A stretch of DNA of 64,000 nt from Allorhizobium borbori (GTDB lineage Bacteria; Pseudomonadota; Alphaproteobacteria; Rhizobiales; Rhizobiaceae): contig NZ_JACIDU010000016.1 in assembly GCF_014196535.1 (NCBI RefSeq), positions 62,001 to 126,000 on the forward strand, given 5' to 3'. Position numbers and translations under genes: made by a program. The notes beneath the pieces were generated by a model that saw only the letters and a list, made by a program, of their open reading frames with translations, made no database searches and was not told the DNA's origin. Shown here one piece after another: positions 44,358-53,560 of the stretch. How positions within the stretch are numbered: the stretch's first letter is position 1; every line of letters begins with the position of its first letter.

Positions 44358-44756
44358 TCAGGCTTCGGGGCTGCCGCTGGCGATGGTCTGGACGAGGCGC
44401 AGGATGTTTTCGCGAATGCGCTCGTCGGCAATGGAGAAGAAGGCTGCGTTGAGCAGGAGACCCTGACGCGAGGTGATGAAGTTCTTCGAAACCGGCTGGT
44501 TGTCGTTATTGCCGGCTTCTTCCTCAAGCCCGTCGAAAAACAGCCTCACATCGACATCCAGCGCGCGGGCAATTTCTACGAGCTTGCTGGCGCTGACGCG
44601 GTTGGAACCACGTTCATATTTCTGCACCTGTTGAAACGTCACACCGATGCGATTGCCAAGTTCGGTCTGTGACATTTTCTTCATCGTGCGCTGGACGCGG
44701 ATTTTCTTTCCGACCTCGACATCGACTTTGTGGGGTTCAGCTTTCATAGACGGCAT
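44358..44756 (-). CDS. XRE-family regulator, PraR-like
   Basis: A 132-residue regulator with a Cro/CI helix-turn-helix (VGKKIRVQRTMKKMSQTELG and GVTFQQVQKYERGSNRVSAS) followed by a C-terminal helical region ISRRQ-like and RIRENILRLVQTIA. This layout is that of PraR/SinR-like proteins of rhizobia that control quorum sensing and biofilm genes. ATG 44756 or 44747 may be the start; the longer frame to 44873 lacks a good ribosome site. It is convergent with the LysR gene. Confidence 0.8.
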   Translation of the reverse strand: MPSMKAEPHKVDVEVGKKIRVQRTMKKMSQTELGNRIGVTFQQVQKYERGSNRVSASKLVEIARALDVDVRLFFDGLEEEAGNNDNQPVSKNFITSRQGLLLNAAFFSIADERIRENILRLVQTIASGSPEA

Positions 44757-45114
44757 TTTCCTTGTTCGATTTTCGTTAGCATGGCGTCCGACGCCCCCTA
44801 TTGGTCGGATTGCCCAGCCATACTGGCACATCTGTATCTCGCGTGCTTCTAATCCGCAACCGGTTAACGGCAACTCGACGGTAATCCTCTCCTGTTGCGT
44901 AAAAAAAGCGCTTCATTTTTGGGAGTATGCGCCGTTTCGATACGCATTTAACACCGCGCTTTGATGCGCCTTGTCCATGCTGCGCACAGAGCGTTTCAAT
45001 CGTGAACGGGGATTGTAGGCAATTGTATGCGATATTTTATCGTCAGGAGCAACTTATCGATTTGCGGCAAGCCCAACGCGCGCTAAATAGAATTGAAGAT
45101 GCGGATATATCGAC
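44757..45114. other. Intergenic region between divergent XRE and GntR genes
   Basis: 358 bases holding the promoters of the two regulators. It is more AT-rich than the flanking genes (for example GCGTAAAAAAAGCGC). I see no gene, tRNA or strong terminator. Confidence 0.5.
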
Positions 45115-45828
45115 ATGAACATTGCCGACACCAATATCAATACGACGGACATTCAGCCTGAAGACCGGGCCCAGCATATCCGTGACAACTTGCGCAGCGC
45201 CATCGCCGACCGCCGGCTGGCGCCGGGTACGAAGCTTTCGGAAGCGGAAGTGGGAACCCTGTTCGATGTCAGCCGCACCGTGGTCCGTTCCGCCCTGCAG
45301 ATGCTCGCCTTCGAAGGGCTGGTGCGTATCGAGCGCAATCGCGGCGCCTTTGTCTCCAACCCGACGCCCGAAGAAGCCCGCGAAATCTTTGCCTCGCGCC
45401 GCCTCATCGAACCGGGCATCGTGGCCGCCGCAGCCGCCAGGGTGACGGCGCAGGATATCCGCGACCTGCGCAACCACCTCAAGGAAGAAGAGTTCTACAT
45501 GAACCAGCGCGGCCCGGATGCGCGGCGTGCTGAAATCAAGGCCTCGGGCGAGTTCCACCTCAAGCTGGCGCTGGTGGCCGGCAACACCATCCTCATCAAG
45601 TTCATGGATGAGCTGGTGGCGCGCTCTTCGCTCGTCATTGCGCTTTATGGCCGCTCCGGTGTTTCAAGCTGCGGCCATGGCGAACACGGCGCGCTGATCG
45701 ACGCACTCGAAAAGGGCGACGTGGAAAAGGCACGGCACCAGATGCTGCACCACATCGACCACATCGAAGCCGATCTCGATCTGCGCACCACCGAAGGCCT
45801 CGCGCTCAAGGACGCGCTGATGCTTTGA
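45115..45828 (+). CDS. GntR-family regulator, FCD domain (second copy)
   Basis: A 237-residue regulator with winged helix (RSAIADRRLAPGTKLSEAEV, GTLFDVSRTVVRSALQMLAF) and FCD effector domain (EFHLKLALVAGNTILIKFMD, and HGEHGALIDALEKGD with probable metal-binding His). It is convergent with the UPF0303 gene and divergent from the XRE gene, so its target is not obvious. It is not close to the GntR protein at 39455 in sequence. Confidence 0.88.
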   Translation: MNIADTNINTTDIQPEDRAQHIRDNLRSAIADRRLAPGTKLSEAEVGTLFDVSRTVVRSALQMLAFEGLVRIERNRGAFVSNPTPEEAREIFASRRLIEPGIVAAAAARVTAQDIRDLRNHLKEEEFYMNQRGPDARRAEIKASGEFHLKLALVAGNTILIKFMDELVARSSLVIALYGRSGVSSCGHGEHGALIDALEKGDVEKARHQMLHHIDHIEADLDLRTTEGLALKDALML

Positions 45829-45852
45829 GCATCGGGGCATAGCCCCCTGCCC

Positions 45853-46353
45853 TCACACCTCGGGCCCGAGGGCGTAGTCAACAAAGTCCTTTCCCAACAT
45901 GCGGCACAGCGCCTCCACCACCGTCTCATGATCCTGCCGTTGCGGCAGGCCGGAAATCGTGATGCAGCCTATCACGCCGGCGCCAGCGACCCGCAGCGGG
46001 AATCCGCCGCCATGCGCCGCGTAATCCGCAACCGGCAAACCGCTTCGCGCATCAAGTGTCGTTTCCTTCAACCGCATCTCCAGACCAACGCGGTAACTGG
46101 ACTTGTGGAAGTGTTTGACAACATTGAATTTTCTACGCATCCAATCGACGTTCTCCGGCGTCGTTCCGGGCGTTGCGGCATAAAAAAGCGGTCGCGTGAA
46201 ATCTCGAATATCAATAGTGAGGCCCCACGCGTTGTTTTCCGCAAGCCTGCGTAACGATGTGCCAAGTTTGAAAGCGGTATTTTCGGTAAATTCGGGAAAG
46301 ACCAGAGCCTGTTCCTGCCGCGCGATGCGGTCGATGTCTTCCTTCAGGCCCAT
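45853..46353 (-). CDS. UPF0303-family protein (DUF336/HbpS-like fold)
   Basis: A 166-residue soluble protein starting MGLKEDIDRIARQEQALVFP. FNVVKHFHKSSYRVGLEMRL and AAHGGGFPLRVAGAGVIGCI match the UPF0303 family, whose fold is that of the heme-binding HbpS/GlcG domain. The function in bacteria is unclear. Its start overlaps the end of the Gfo/Idh/MocA gene by 10 bases, so it is translationally coupled, the last member of the leftward ROK-oxidoreductase operon. Confidence 0.82.
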   Translation of the reverse strand: MGLKEDIDRIARQEQALVFPEFTENTAFKLGTSLRRLAENNAWGLTIDIRDFTRPLFYAATPGTTPENVDWMRRKFNVVKHFHKSSYRVGLEMRLKETTLDARSGLPVADYAAHGGGFPLRVAGAGVIGCITISGLPQRQDHETVVEALCRMLGKDFVDYALGPEV

Positions 46354-47411
46354 GCGGATTTTTCCTCCTCGGTCAGTGGCAAGGTAACGCTCCGCCCCTC
46401 GGCGGAGGAAATCTCTGCGGCTTCAAGAACGGCCATCACCGCCAGTGCCTGAAGCGGGGTGACGGGATTACGTCCCTCACCCCTGAGCGCGCGAGCGATA
46501 TCGCGATAGTAGCCGCTCTGATCGCCGGCGGGGGATGGCAGGTTGCGCTCGCCCTCACCATCGAAGAACACGACCGGATCGTCATCCTGCCCGAAGCCAG
46601 GCAAGCCGGGACGCATGCCGGAAAGAAGCTGCGCCTCCTGCGGATCGAGATGGCGTTTTACGAGACTGCCCTTTTCGCCGTGAACCGTGAAGCGGTTGAC
46701 CCCACCTGCGACGAGCATCGCCCCGTGCAGAACCGCCTTGGTCGTACCGTAGTCGAGGATGACGTGGGCATAGTCGGTCGTCTGCCCGCCGGCACGCTGC
46801 GTGGCAATGGTGGCCGTCACCATCTGCGGCAGGCCGAGAATCTGCAGGGTCTGGTCGACGAGATGGGGCCCCAGATCGAACCAGAGACCACCGCCGGGCA
46901 CTGCCCGCTCACGCCAGCGATTTCGAACGACCGGGCGGAAGCGGTCGAAATGCGTTTCGAAATGCACCACCCGACCGATCGCACCGCTGTCGATGGCAGC
47001 CTTCACGCCGCGAAAATCGGTATCATAACGCCGGTTTTGGAAGACGGACAGCAGCCGATCTTCGGCTTTGGCAAGGGCGACGAGGTCGCGCGCATCGGCC
47101 AAGGTCAACGTAAACGGCTTGTCCACCACCACCGCCTTGCCGGCTTCCAGGGCCAAGCGGGCGAGCGACGCATGGCTGTCATTCGGCGAGGCGATGACCA
47201 CAAGGTCGATCTCATCCGACATCGCGAGTTCTTCCGGCGTGGAAAAAACCCTGATGGCGGGGAAATCAGCCAGCACCGCTTCCGGTCTGGAGGACGAAAC
47301 TGCCGTCAGCGCCAGATCCGGCACGGCGGCAATCAGCGGCGCGTGAAAGGTCTTGCCGGCAAAACCATAGCCGATCAAGCCGACGCGGATCGGTTTGTTT
47401 TCACTCATCAT
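46344..47411 (-). CDS. Gfo/Idh/MocA-family oxidoreductase
   Basis: A 355-residue NAD(P)-dependent sugar or cyclitol dehydrogenase. The Rossmann loop is VGLIGYGFAGKTFHAPLIAA; the active-site motif EAGKAVVVDKPFTLTLADA contains the conserved EKP-type Lys (here DKP); ALRGEGRNPVTPLQALAVMA ends the substrate domain. Its start overlaps the ROK-kinase stop (ATGATGAGTGA). With the kinase and the LacI regulator it forms a sugar-metabolism group; no transporter is adjacent. Confidence 0.9.
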   Translation of the reverse strand: MMSENKPIRVGLIGYGFAGKTFHAPLIAAVPDLALTAVSSSRPEAVLADFPAIRVFSTPEELAMSDEIDLVVIASPNDSHASLARLALEAGKAVVVDKPFTLTLADARDLVALAKAEDRLLSVFQNRRYDTDFRGVKAAIDSGAIGRVVHFETHFDRFRPVVRNRWRERAVPGGGLWFDLGPHLVDQTLQILGLPQMVTATIATQRAGGQTTDYAHVILDYGTTKAVLHGAMLVAGGVNRFTVHGEKGSLVKRHLDPQEAQLLSGMRPGLPGFGQDDDPVVFFDGEGERNLPSPAGDQSGYYRDIARALRGEGRNPVTPLQALAVMAVLEAAEISSAEGRSVTLPLTEEEKSAWA

Positions 47412-48309
47412 TCTCTTCCTTCCAGAGCCAGGCCGCACCGCGCACGCCTGAACTGTCGCCATGAACGGCTTTGCGGATCGGTGTCATGAACCCGTCACCG
47501 AAGACGTATTTCGGGATCAAACGCGGCAAGTCATCGTAAAGTTCATCGACATTCGACATGCCGCCACCCAGCACGAAAACATCGGGGTCGACCACATTGG
47601 TCAAGAGCGTCAGCGAGCGTGCGAGACGGTCGGCAAAGCGCTCATAGGCGGCTTGCGCAACCGGATCGCCAGCGCGCATATCGGCGATGATGGCTGCGGC
47701 GCGCTTCGTTGTGCCCGTCGTCGCACCATAATCCAGTTCGAAACCGGTGCCGCAGGCATACATATCGAGACAACCGCGCTTGCCGCACCAGCATTGCGGC
47801 CCCGGATATTCCTGCGGTGTCATCCACGGCAGGGGATAGTGTCCGATCTCGGCGGCCACGCCCTGAAACCCGGCGTGAACACGCCCCTTTATGGCGATGC
47901 CGCCGCCATGGCCGGTGCCGATAATGACGCCGAACACGACATTCGCGCCGGCGCCGGCACCATCGACCGCCTCTGACACCGCCAGACAATTCGCGTCATT
48001 GGCAATACGCACCCGCCTGTCCAGCACCCGTTCAAGGTCGCGACCAAGGGGCTTGCCGTTCAACAGCACGGCATTGGAATTGCGCACCAGCCCGGTCTGC
48101 GGCGAAGGGCTGCCGGGAATGCCGATACCAAGCGGACCGGCTCTTCCGGCTTGCCGTTCGGCCTCGCGCACCAGTTCCTGCGCCGCATCAAGGCAATCCT
48201 CATAGCGGGTCGCAGGCGTCGAAACCCGGTGCCGGGCCTGAACCTCGCCCCTTGCGTCAAGGGCGACGATTTCCATCTTGGTGCCACCCCAATCGATGCC
48301 GAAAAGCAT
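47401..48309 (-). CDS. ROK-family sugar kinase
   Basis: A 302-residue kinase starting MLFGIDWGGTKMEIVALDAR (phosphate-1 motif). The catalytic Asp is in RIANDANCLAVSEAVDGAGA, GTGHGGGI is the glycine motif, and the ROK zinc site is PQCWCGKRGCLDMYACG. Its likely substrate is glucose, fructose, N-acetylglucosamine or a related hexose; the signature does not decide. ATG 48309 is used; a longer frame to 48414 runs into the operator region. First gene of the leftward unit, divergent from the LacI gene. Confidence 0.92.
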   Translation of the reverse strand: MLFGIDWGGTKMEIVALDARGEVQARHRVSTPATRYEDCLDAAQELVREAERQAGRAGPLGIGIPGSPSPQTGLVRNSNAVLLNGKPLGRDLERVLDRRVRIANDANCLAVSEAVDGAGAGANVVFGVIIGTGHGGGIAIKGRVHAGFQGVAAEIGHYPLPWMTPQEYPGPQCWCGKRGCLDMYACGTGFELDYGATTGTTKRAAAIIADMRAGDPVAQAAYERFADRLARSLTLLTNVVDPDVFVLGGGMSNVDELYDDLPRLIPKYVFGDGFMTPIRKAVHGDSSGVRGAAWLWKEENDE

Positions 48310-48381
48310 ATCGTCACCCGTCCTCCTGCCCCGAACGGTCCATGACCGCTCCTCTTTTGCGAGGCTGCTTCCGGCGATTGT

Positions 48382-48391
48382 AACGTTATAA
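48382..48391. promoter_or_regulatory. Probable LacI operator box near the ROK-kinase gene
   Basis: AACGTTATAA in GTAACGTTATAAAT. The same 10 bases recur at 48515-48524 in the same divergent region. LacI-family operators are centred on CG and often AT-rich at the edges, so both boxes suit the adjacent regulator. Confidence 0.6.
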
Positions 48392-48426
48392 ATATATGGA
48401 CTGTCAAGCAGCACGCCTTATACCAA

Positions 48427-48444
48427 CCGAACCGATCGGTTCGG
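48427..48444. promoter_or_regulatory. Perfect 18-base palindrome in the ROK/LacI divergent region
   Basis: CCGAACCGATCGGTTCGG reads the same on both strands and sits between the two AACGTTATAA boxes. It may be an additional regulator site; its protein is unknown. Confidence 0.55.
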
Positions 48445-48514
48445 TCATCCCCATGAAAATAATGGACTTTACGAACGGTATATCGGTCGGCACCCTTGAA
48501 AAGGGCAAAACGCA

Positions 48515-48524
48515 AACGTTATAA
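48515..48524. promoter_or_regulatory. Probable LacI operator box near the LacI gene
   Basis: AACGTTATAA in CAAACGTTATAATTGC, second copy of the box at 48382, 133 bases away. Two boxes either side of the palindrome would allow looping or autoregulation. Confidence 0.6.
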
Positions 48525-48557
48525 TTGCACACCACAGACCGGAAAGGCGGGGAGCGC

Positions 48558-49610
48558 ATGGCGGATGGGGAAGCGACGAAACCACCGATCCGGACCGGGC
48601 GCAGGCGTCCCTCCAGCAAACCCACGCTCAAGACGATTGCGGATCTGACCGGGCTTGCCATCACCACCGTTTCCCGCGCTCTGGCCGGCGCCCCCCAGAT
48701 CGCCCTTGAAACGCGCGAAAGGGTGCGTGCCGTGGCAGACGAGATCGGCTATCAGCCGGATCGTGCAGCCCTGAGGCTACGCACCGGCCGCACCCATGTC
48801 ATCAGCCTGATCCTCGACCCCCACGACGAAATCATCGGTTACGGTACCTCGATGATCAATGGATTGATGCAGGCACTGCGCGGCACCGCCTATCATCTGG
48901 TCGTGACGCCGCACTTTCCGGGTGTGCCGGATGTCGAACCGGTGCGCCATATCCTCAAGAACAACATGGCGGACGGCCTTCTCTTTGCCCGCACCGGTCC
49001 CTTCGATGAACGGGTAAAACTGCTGACGGAAACGGATTTTCCCTTCGTCAGCCATGGCCGCACCGAATTCTTCACGCCGCACGCCTTCGTGGATTACGAC
49101 AATACCGGCTTTGCCCAAAAGGCGACGGAAAGCCTGATCGCCAGCGGCTGTCGGCGGCCCGCGCTCATTCTGCCGCCGCGTCGCTACACCTTCGCCCAGC
49201 ACCTGCTTTACGGCTTCATGACCGCGGTGCGCGCGGCCGGCGTCGATTACGAGATCGTCGATGCCGTCACGCTCGATTCGCCTTCCGACGAAATCCGCCG
49301 CTTCTTCTCGAATCGATTCGCCGCCTCCGACTGTCCGGACGGCGTGGTCTGTGGCGGCGAGGTTTCGGCCCTTGCCGTCATGGCTGCGGCCTCGGATCTC
49401 GGGCTTTTGCAGGCCGGAACGGTAAAAATCGTCACCAAGCAGACCTCGGGATTGTTCGATGAAGTGCGCCCTCGGATCGGCTCGCTTTACGAGGATCTGT
49501 CCGACGCCGGACGGCTGATGGGAGAATTCCTGCTGCGCCGGATTGCCGGGGAACCCGTTGAAAATCTCCAGCATATTCAGCAGGTTCAGGCCCGCCCATC
49601 CCTCTCGTGA
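48558..49610 (+). CDS. LacI-family transcriptional regulator
   Basis: A 350-residue regulator starting MADGEATKPPIRTGRRRPSS. The headpiece reads LKTIADLTGLAITTVSRALA with the hinge helix, then a periplasmic-binding-like sensor domain (HVISLILDPHDEIIGYGTSM). GGGGAGCGC precedes ATG 48558. It is divergent from the ROK kinase-oxidoreductase-UPF0303 genes and probably represses them at the AACGTTATAA boxes. The N-terminal Arg/Pro-rich extension of about 22 residues before the headpiece is longer than usual. Confidence 0.9.
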   Translation: MADGEATKPPIRTGRRRPSSKPTLKTIADLTGLAITTVSRALAGAPQIALETRERVRAVADEIGYQPDRAALRLRTGRTHVISLILDPHDEIIGYGTSMINGLMQALRGTAYHLVVTPHFPGVPDVEPVRHILKNNMADGLLFARTGPFDERVKLLTETDFPFVSHGRTEFFTPHAFVDYDNTGFAQKATESLIASGCRRPALILPPRRYTFAQHLLYGFMTAVRAAGVDYEIVDAVTLDSPSDEIRRFFSNRFAASDCPDGVVCGGEVSALAVMAAASDLGLLQAGTVKIVTKQTSGLFDEVRPRIGSLYEDLSDAGRLMGEFLLRRIAGEPVENLQHIQQVQARPSLS

Positions 49611-49727
49611 GAGGCCCTTTCCCAGCCGTCCGCTTCCCCCGATGCGCGCATCTGAAAGGGGAATTTAACCTTTATTTTCTATTACTCGTGGACCGCGTGT
49701 TGCATTTGTCTCTAGTGCAGGTTCCCC

Positions 49728-52430
49728 ATGAGTTCACATCACAATTCCGCCTATCCCTCCTTCGATCATCAGGGGAACATGGAGGAGCCGGATCATCCGG
49801 CGCCGGTGCAACTGCCGGAGTGGCAGAGCGCCTTCACGCTGGCTTCCAATGTCCGTTTCTCCCGCACACCGGAAAGCGAACTGCAGAAGCGCCGCACGCC
49901 GGTTGAACCGCCCAAGGATACCTATGCTGCCCGCCGCGCCGCGGAGCGTGCCGCCGAACAGGAGCGGATCGCCGCTGCCGAAAAGGCTGCCGTCGATAGC
50001 CTGCTTTCCAACCGCGCCCGCATGGCCGCCAACCAGCCGCTGACGGACCTGCAGGCGGCGTTGCCCGTGCCCGGCCAGGAAGCCGCCCAGCCCATGGTGA
50101 CACCGGCCATGCTGCAGGACATCGCCCGCGTCGGCATGCGCACGCCCTTCTTCGCGCCGATCGATGCCGAAGCACCTGAACCCTCTGCCGAGATGGACGT
50201 TGTGGCACCGCCCGAGGCCTCCCTCCCCGCGCCGGAAGCGCCGGTGGTGGTTGCCGCGCAGCCGGACGCCCCGGCCCGCGAAATCCCGGTCTGGGTGTCG
50301 GATTTCGCCTTCTTCGAAACGCTGGGCCAGGGGGCAGATTTCGGTGAAATCGTGACCCGCGCGCCGCTGCCGCGCTTTGCCTTCAATGCGCCGCAGGGGT
50401 CGGTCGTCGCGCTTTATCGCGAAATTGCGCTGAAGCATGCGCCCGCCACCCGCACCGCAGTAGAGGCCACCCCTGCGCCGCAGGAAGATCCGCGCCGCGA
50501 CTGGATGAAGCTCCCGCCCGCCACCCTCGCTCCGGCTCAGGTCTGGTTCGGCGAACTGACCGACGTCAGCTTTGGTCCGCGTGAACCCGCGGTCGAGATT
50601 GAAGAAGCCGTTACTGTTGCGGCCGTTGAGCAGGTCATCGAGACCCCGGCGCCTGCCCATCAGCCGGACGCTCCGGTCGTCGCGGAAGGCCCGGTTTCCA
50701 TCGAACCGGCATCCGAAGCCCCTGCCTTTCTGCCGAGCTTTCTCGCCAATCTGCCGACCCCGGCGACCTTCGAGGCCCCTGCCCCGGAGGCCCCCGTGGT
50801 GACCCCGGCAGCGGTGCCGATGCCGGTTGCCGCTCCCTTCGTGCCCCGCCCGCTCAACCGCCTGGTGGATGATTACGGCCCTTACGAATTCCCGCCCGTT
50901 GCGCTGCTGCAGGAACCAGCCGGCCAGCGCGCCGAAGCCATGTCGGCGGAAGCGCTGGAACAGAGCGCCGGCTTGCTGGAAAGCATTCTCGAAGACTTCG
51001 GCGTGCGCGGCGAAATCATCGACGTGCGCCCTGGCCCGGTCGTGACGCTTTACGAATTCGAGCCTGCGCCCGGCGTGAAATCCTCGCGTGTCATCGGCCT
51101 TTCCGACGATATCGCCCGTTCCATGTCGGCGCTTTCGGCCCGCGTGGCCGTCGTGCCCGGCCGCAATGTCATCGGCATCGAACTGCCGAATGCCGTGCGC
51201 GAAACCGTGTTCTTCCGCGAACTCATCGAATGCGAGGAGTATTGGGAATCGAAGTACAAGCTGGCCGTCTGCCTCGGCAAGACGATCGGCGGCGAACCGG
51301 TCATCGCCGAACTCGCCAAGATGCCCCACCTTCTGGTCGCCGGCACCACCGGTTCGGGCAAATCGGTCGCCATCAACACCATGATCCTTTCGCTGGTCTA
51401 TCGCCTGCGTCCGGAAGAGTGCCGCCTCATCATGGTCGATCCCAAGATGCTGGAGCTTTCCGTCTACGACGGCATCCCCCACCTTTTGACCCCCGTCGTG
51501 ACCGACCCGAAGAAGGCCGTGATGGCGCTGAAGTGGGCCGTGCGCGAAATGGAAGACCGTTATCGCAAGATGTCGCGTCTCGGCGTGCGCAATATCGACG
51601 GCTACAATGCCCGCGCGGCGGAAGCCCGCGCGAAGGGCGAGGAGATCACGGTTCAGGTGCCTTCCGGTTTCGACCGCTCCACCGGCGAGCCGACCTATAG
51701 TGAAGAGGCCATGGACCTCTCGCACATGCCCTATATCGTCGTCATCGTCGATGAAATGGCCGACCTGATGATGGTCGCCGGCAAGGAGATCGAAGGCGCG
51801 ATCCAGCGTCTCGCCCAGATGGCACGCGCCGCCGGTATCCACCTCATCATGGCGACGCAACGCCCCTCGGTCGATGTCATCACCGGCACGATCAAGGCGA
51901 ACTTCCCCACCCGCATCTCCTTCCAGGTGACCTCGAAGATCGACAGCCGCACCATTCTCGGCGAACAGGGCGCCGAACATCTGCTCGGTCAGGGCGATAT
52001 GCTGCATATGGCCGGCGGCGGACGCATCAGCCGCGTTCACGGGCCCTTCGTCTCCGACCGTGAGGTCGAGCATGTTGTCGCGCATCTGAAGCGCCAGGGC
52101 CGTCCGCATTATCTCGGCACGGTGACGGAAGAAGAGACGCCGGCAGAAGACGTCGCTGCTGCAGACGAGCCCGTCTTTGACAAGAGCGCACTCAACGAAG
52201 AAAGTGGCGATGACCTCTACGAAAAGGCCGTGAAGGTGGTGCTGCGCGACCGCAAGTGCTCGACCTCCTACATCCAGCGCCGCCTTTCGGTCGGCTACAA
52301 CCGCGCCGCCTCGCTGGTGGAACGCATGGAGCAGGAAGGTCTGGTCGGTCCCGCCAACCACGTCGGCAAGCGGGAGATCATCAGCGGCGGACGCGACGCC
52401 GCACCGCCACCGATCAGCGAAGACGACTGA
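49728..52430 (+). CDS. FtsK/SpoIIIE-family DNA translocase without membrane domain
   Basis: A 900-residue DNA motor. Residues 1-390 are an Ala/Pro/Glu-rich linker with no transmembrane helix, unlike FtsK proper which begins with four. The motor has [20 protein letters not shown] (alpha domain), Walker [19 protein letters not shown], Walker [15 protein letters not shown], and the C-terminal gamma winged helix [20 protein letters not shown] used for orientation on DNA. The gene lies about 1.1 kb before repABC. It may help segregate or resolve dimers of this replicon. Whether it is the only FtsK of the cell or a second, replicon-borne one cannot be seen. Confidence 0.88.
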   Translation: MSSHHNSAYPSFDHQGNMEEPDHPAPVQLPEWQSAFTLASNVRFSRTPESELQKRRTPVEPPKDTYAARRAAERAAEQERIAAAEKAAVDSLLSNRARMAANQPLTDLQAALPVPGQEAAQPMVTPAMLQDIARVGMRTPFFAPIDAEAPEPSAEMDVVAPPEASLPAPEAPVVVAAQPDAPAREIPVWVSDFAFFETLGQGADFGEIVTRAPLPRFAFNAPQGSVVALYREIALKHAPATRTAVEATPAPQEDPRRDWMKLPPATLAPAQVWFGELTDVSFGPREPAVEIEEAVTVAAVEQVIETPAPAHQPDAPVVAEGPVSIEPASEAPAFLPSFLANLPTPATFEAPAPEAPVVTPAAVPMPVAAPFVPRPLNRLVDDYGPYEFPPVALLQEPAGQRAEAMSAEALEQSAGLLESILEDFGVRGEIIDVRPGPVVTLYEFEPAPGVKSSRVIGLSDDIARSMSALSARVAVVPGRNVIGIELPNAVRETVFFRELIECEEYWESKYKLAVCLGKTIGGEPVIAELAKMPHLLVAGTTGSGKSVAINTMILSLVYRLRPEECRLIMVDPKMLELSVYDGIPHLLTPVVTDPKKAVMALKWAVREMEDRYRKMSRLGVRNIDGYNARAAEARAKGEEITVQVPSGFDRSTGEPTYSEEAMDLSHMPYIVVIVDEMADLMMVAGKEIEGAIQRLAQMARAAGIHLIMATQRPSVDVITGTIKANFPTRISFQVTSKIDSRTILGEQGAEHLLGQGDMLHMAGGGRISRVHGPFVSDREVEHVVAHLKRQGRPHYLGTVTEEETPAEDVAAADEPVFDKSALNEESGDDLYEKAVKVVLRDRKCSTSYIQRRLSVGYNRAASLVERMEQEGLVGPANHVGKREIISGGRDAAPPPISEDD

Positions 52431-52452
52431 TCCACCAATTCTCGAAACCAAA

Positions 52453-52484
52453 GAAGGGGCGGCCTTGCGGTCGCCCCTTCTCGT
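52453..52484 (+). terminator. Terminator after the FtsK-like gene
   Basis: GAAGGGGCG (52453-52461) pairs with CGCCCCTTC (52472-52480), followed by TCGTTT. It sits 23 bases after the stop and before the convergent BA14K-type gene. Confidence 0.7.
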
Positions 52485-52499
52485 TTATGCGTTGGGCGC

Positions 52500-52958
52500 T
52501 CAGTAGGAATAGGGCGAGACGCAAACCCTGTAATAGCCGGAACTGCTCAGGAAGCGGTTTGTTGCCGGATTATAGGAACGGTAGCGACTGAGGCACCACT
52601 CCACATGTGCGTTCATCCGCGGGCGGGGTCGATAAACCGGCGGCGGCGGTGGCGGGCGATAGTAACCCGGCGGTGGCGGCGGGGGACGGTAATAGCCAGG
52701 AGGCGGTCCCCAGCCGGGCGGAGGCGGAGGCGGCCGATAGCCGCCCCAGCCGGGAGGCGGTGGCGGGCGGTAATAGCCCGGAGGAGGCCCCCAGCCCGGC
52801 GGTGGCGGTGGTGGCGGCCCCCACTGGGCGAGCGTGATATCGCCGGCGGGCACGGATGGCAGTGCCGGCGCGGCAGGCATGCTGAAGGCCGGTGCAGCTT
52901 CGGCGGCGACGCCGAGGCCAATCATGCACAGGGCCAGAAACCTCCCGGTTCGCGTCAT
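52500..52958 (-). CDS. Secreted proline-rich BA14K-like protein
   Basis: A 152-residue protein with signal peptide (MTRTGRFLALCMIGLGVAAE, cleavage near AAPAFS). The middle is a tandem of Pro/Gly/Tyr units based on GWGPPPGYYRPPPPP. The last 35 residues, HVEWCLSRYRSYNPATNRFL with a second Cys in YYRVCVSPY, match the BA14K domain of Rhizobiales cell-surface proteins, with two Cys probably in a disulfide. Convergent with the FtsK-like gene. The role (adhesin or lectin-like) is not established for this protein. Confidence 0.78.
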   Translation of the reverse strand: MTRTGRFLALCMIGLGVAAEAAPAFSMPAAPALPSVPAGDITLAQWGPPPPPPPGWGPPPGYYRPPPPPGWGGYRPPPPPPGWGPPPGYYRPPPPPPGYYRPPPPPPVYRPRPRMNAHVEWCLSRYRSYNPATNRFLSSSGYYRVCVSPYSY

Positions 52959-53111
52959 GACAATTCCTCACTTTCTCGAACGGAATTGATCTTGTTCCTC
53001 ACCAGTGGCCGTGCTCGATCTTCATTCCGCTCGGCTCGGTCAGGCGAGTGGTTCCACGCTAATCCTCCGACGATGAACGGACGATGAAAAGCGCGATGTC
53101 TCCACATCCCC

Positions 53112-53127
53112 GTTGACAGCTGTCAAC
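53112..53127. promoter_or_regulatory. parS-type partition site 1
   Basis: GTTGACAGCTGTCAAC, a perfect 16-base palindrome matching the repABC centromere consensus GTTNNNNGCNNNNAAC. It lies about 450 bases before repA and is the expected RepB binding site. Confidence 0.85.
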
Positions 53128-53149
53128 CGAGCCTTGTCGGCGACAGAGC

Positions 53150-53165
53150 GTTGACAGCTGTCAAC
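53150..53165. promoter_or_regulatory. parS-type partition site 2
   Basis: An identical second copy of the 16-base palindrome, 38 bases after the first. Tandem sites favour RepB loading and spreading for segregation of the replicon. Confidence 0.85.
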
Positions 53166-53560
53166 GGCAGGCGCGCCGTAAAAACGGCCAGACAGTGACA
53201 ACGGTTCCCGGCCCTTTCCGATTTCATTCATCCCCGTGGCGCAAAAGCAGCGTACACTTGGCTGCGTGGTTCATGAGGAGATGGAAATGCCCCGGCCAAG
53301 TCCCTGTCATAAATGCCTTGACCCGACTCGCAAGCTTCTGCACCTTGCCGGTGTTACGGATTTCGGCAGAGAAATTCGCGTTCGTCGTAAATCGAGCGCT
53401 GGACTGTCAGCAACGATGCGTCCCGTATATACTGAGTAACAGAATCGGTTTCGGCCGGTTCATTCTGCCTGAGGCGATCCCGGTGATGAAGATCACAGTC
53501 GCATTCGGCGAAAAGATGAATGGAACGCAGGCCATTGCCTGCAAATGAAATGAGGTCGGC
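53166..53560. other. Leader region before repA, no clear gene
   Basis: About 395 bases between the second parS site and repA. A 67-codon frame (53236-53439) with a Cys-x2-Cys pair is present but has no recognisable product. The repA promoter must be here, possibly using TATATA near 53430; I cannot fix a -35. Confidence 0.5.

Noticed and set aside
49734-52451. A 905-codon minus-strand frame opposite the FtsK-like gene.
   Set aside because: It mirrors the FtsK frame and gives a low-complexity Arg/His/Gly protein.
52607-52837. Regular repeats that could suggest a CRISPR array.
   Set aside because: They are codons of the Pro-rich GWGPPPGYYRPPPPP tandem inside a gene with signal peptide; units are not separated by unique spacers.
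53236-53439. A 67-codon frame with CHKC near the middle, possibly a small zinc protein.
   Set aside because: No recognisable family, poor start, and it lies in the repA leader.
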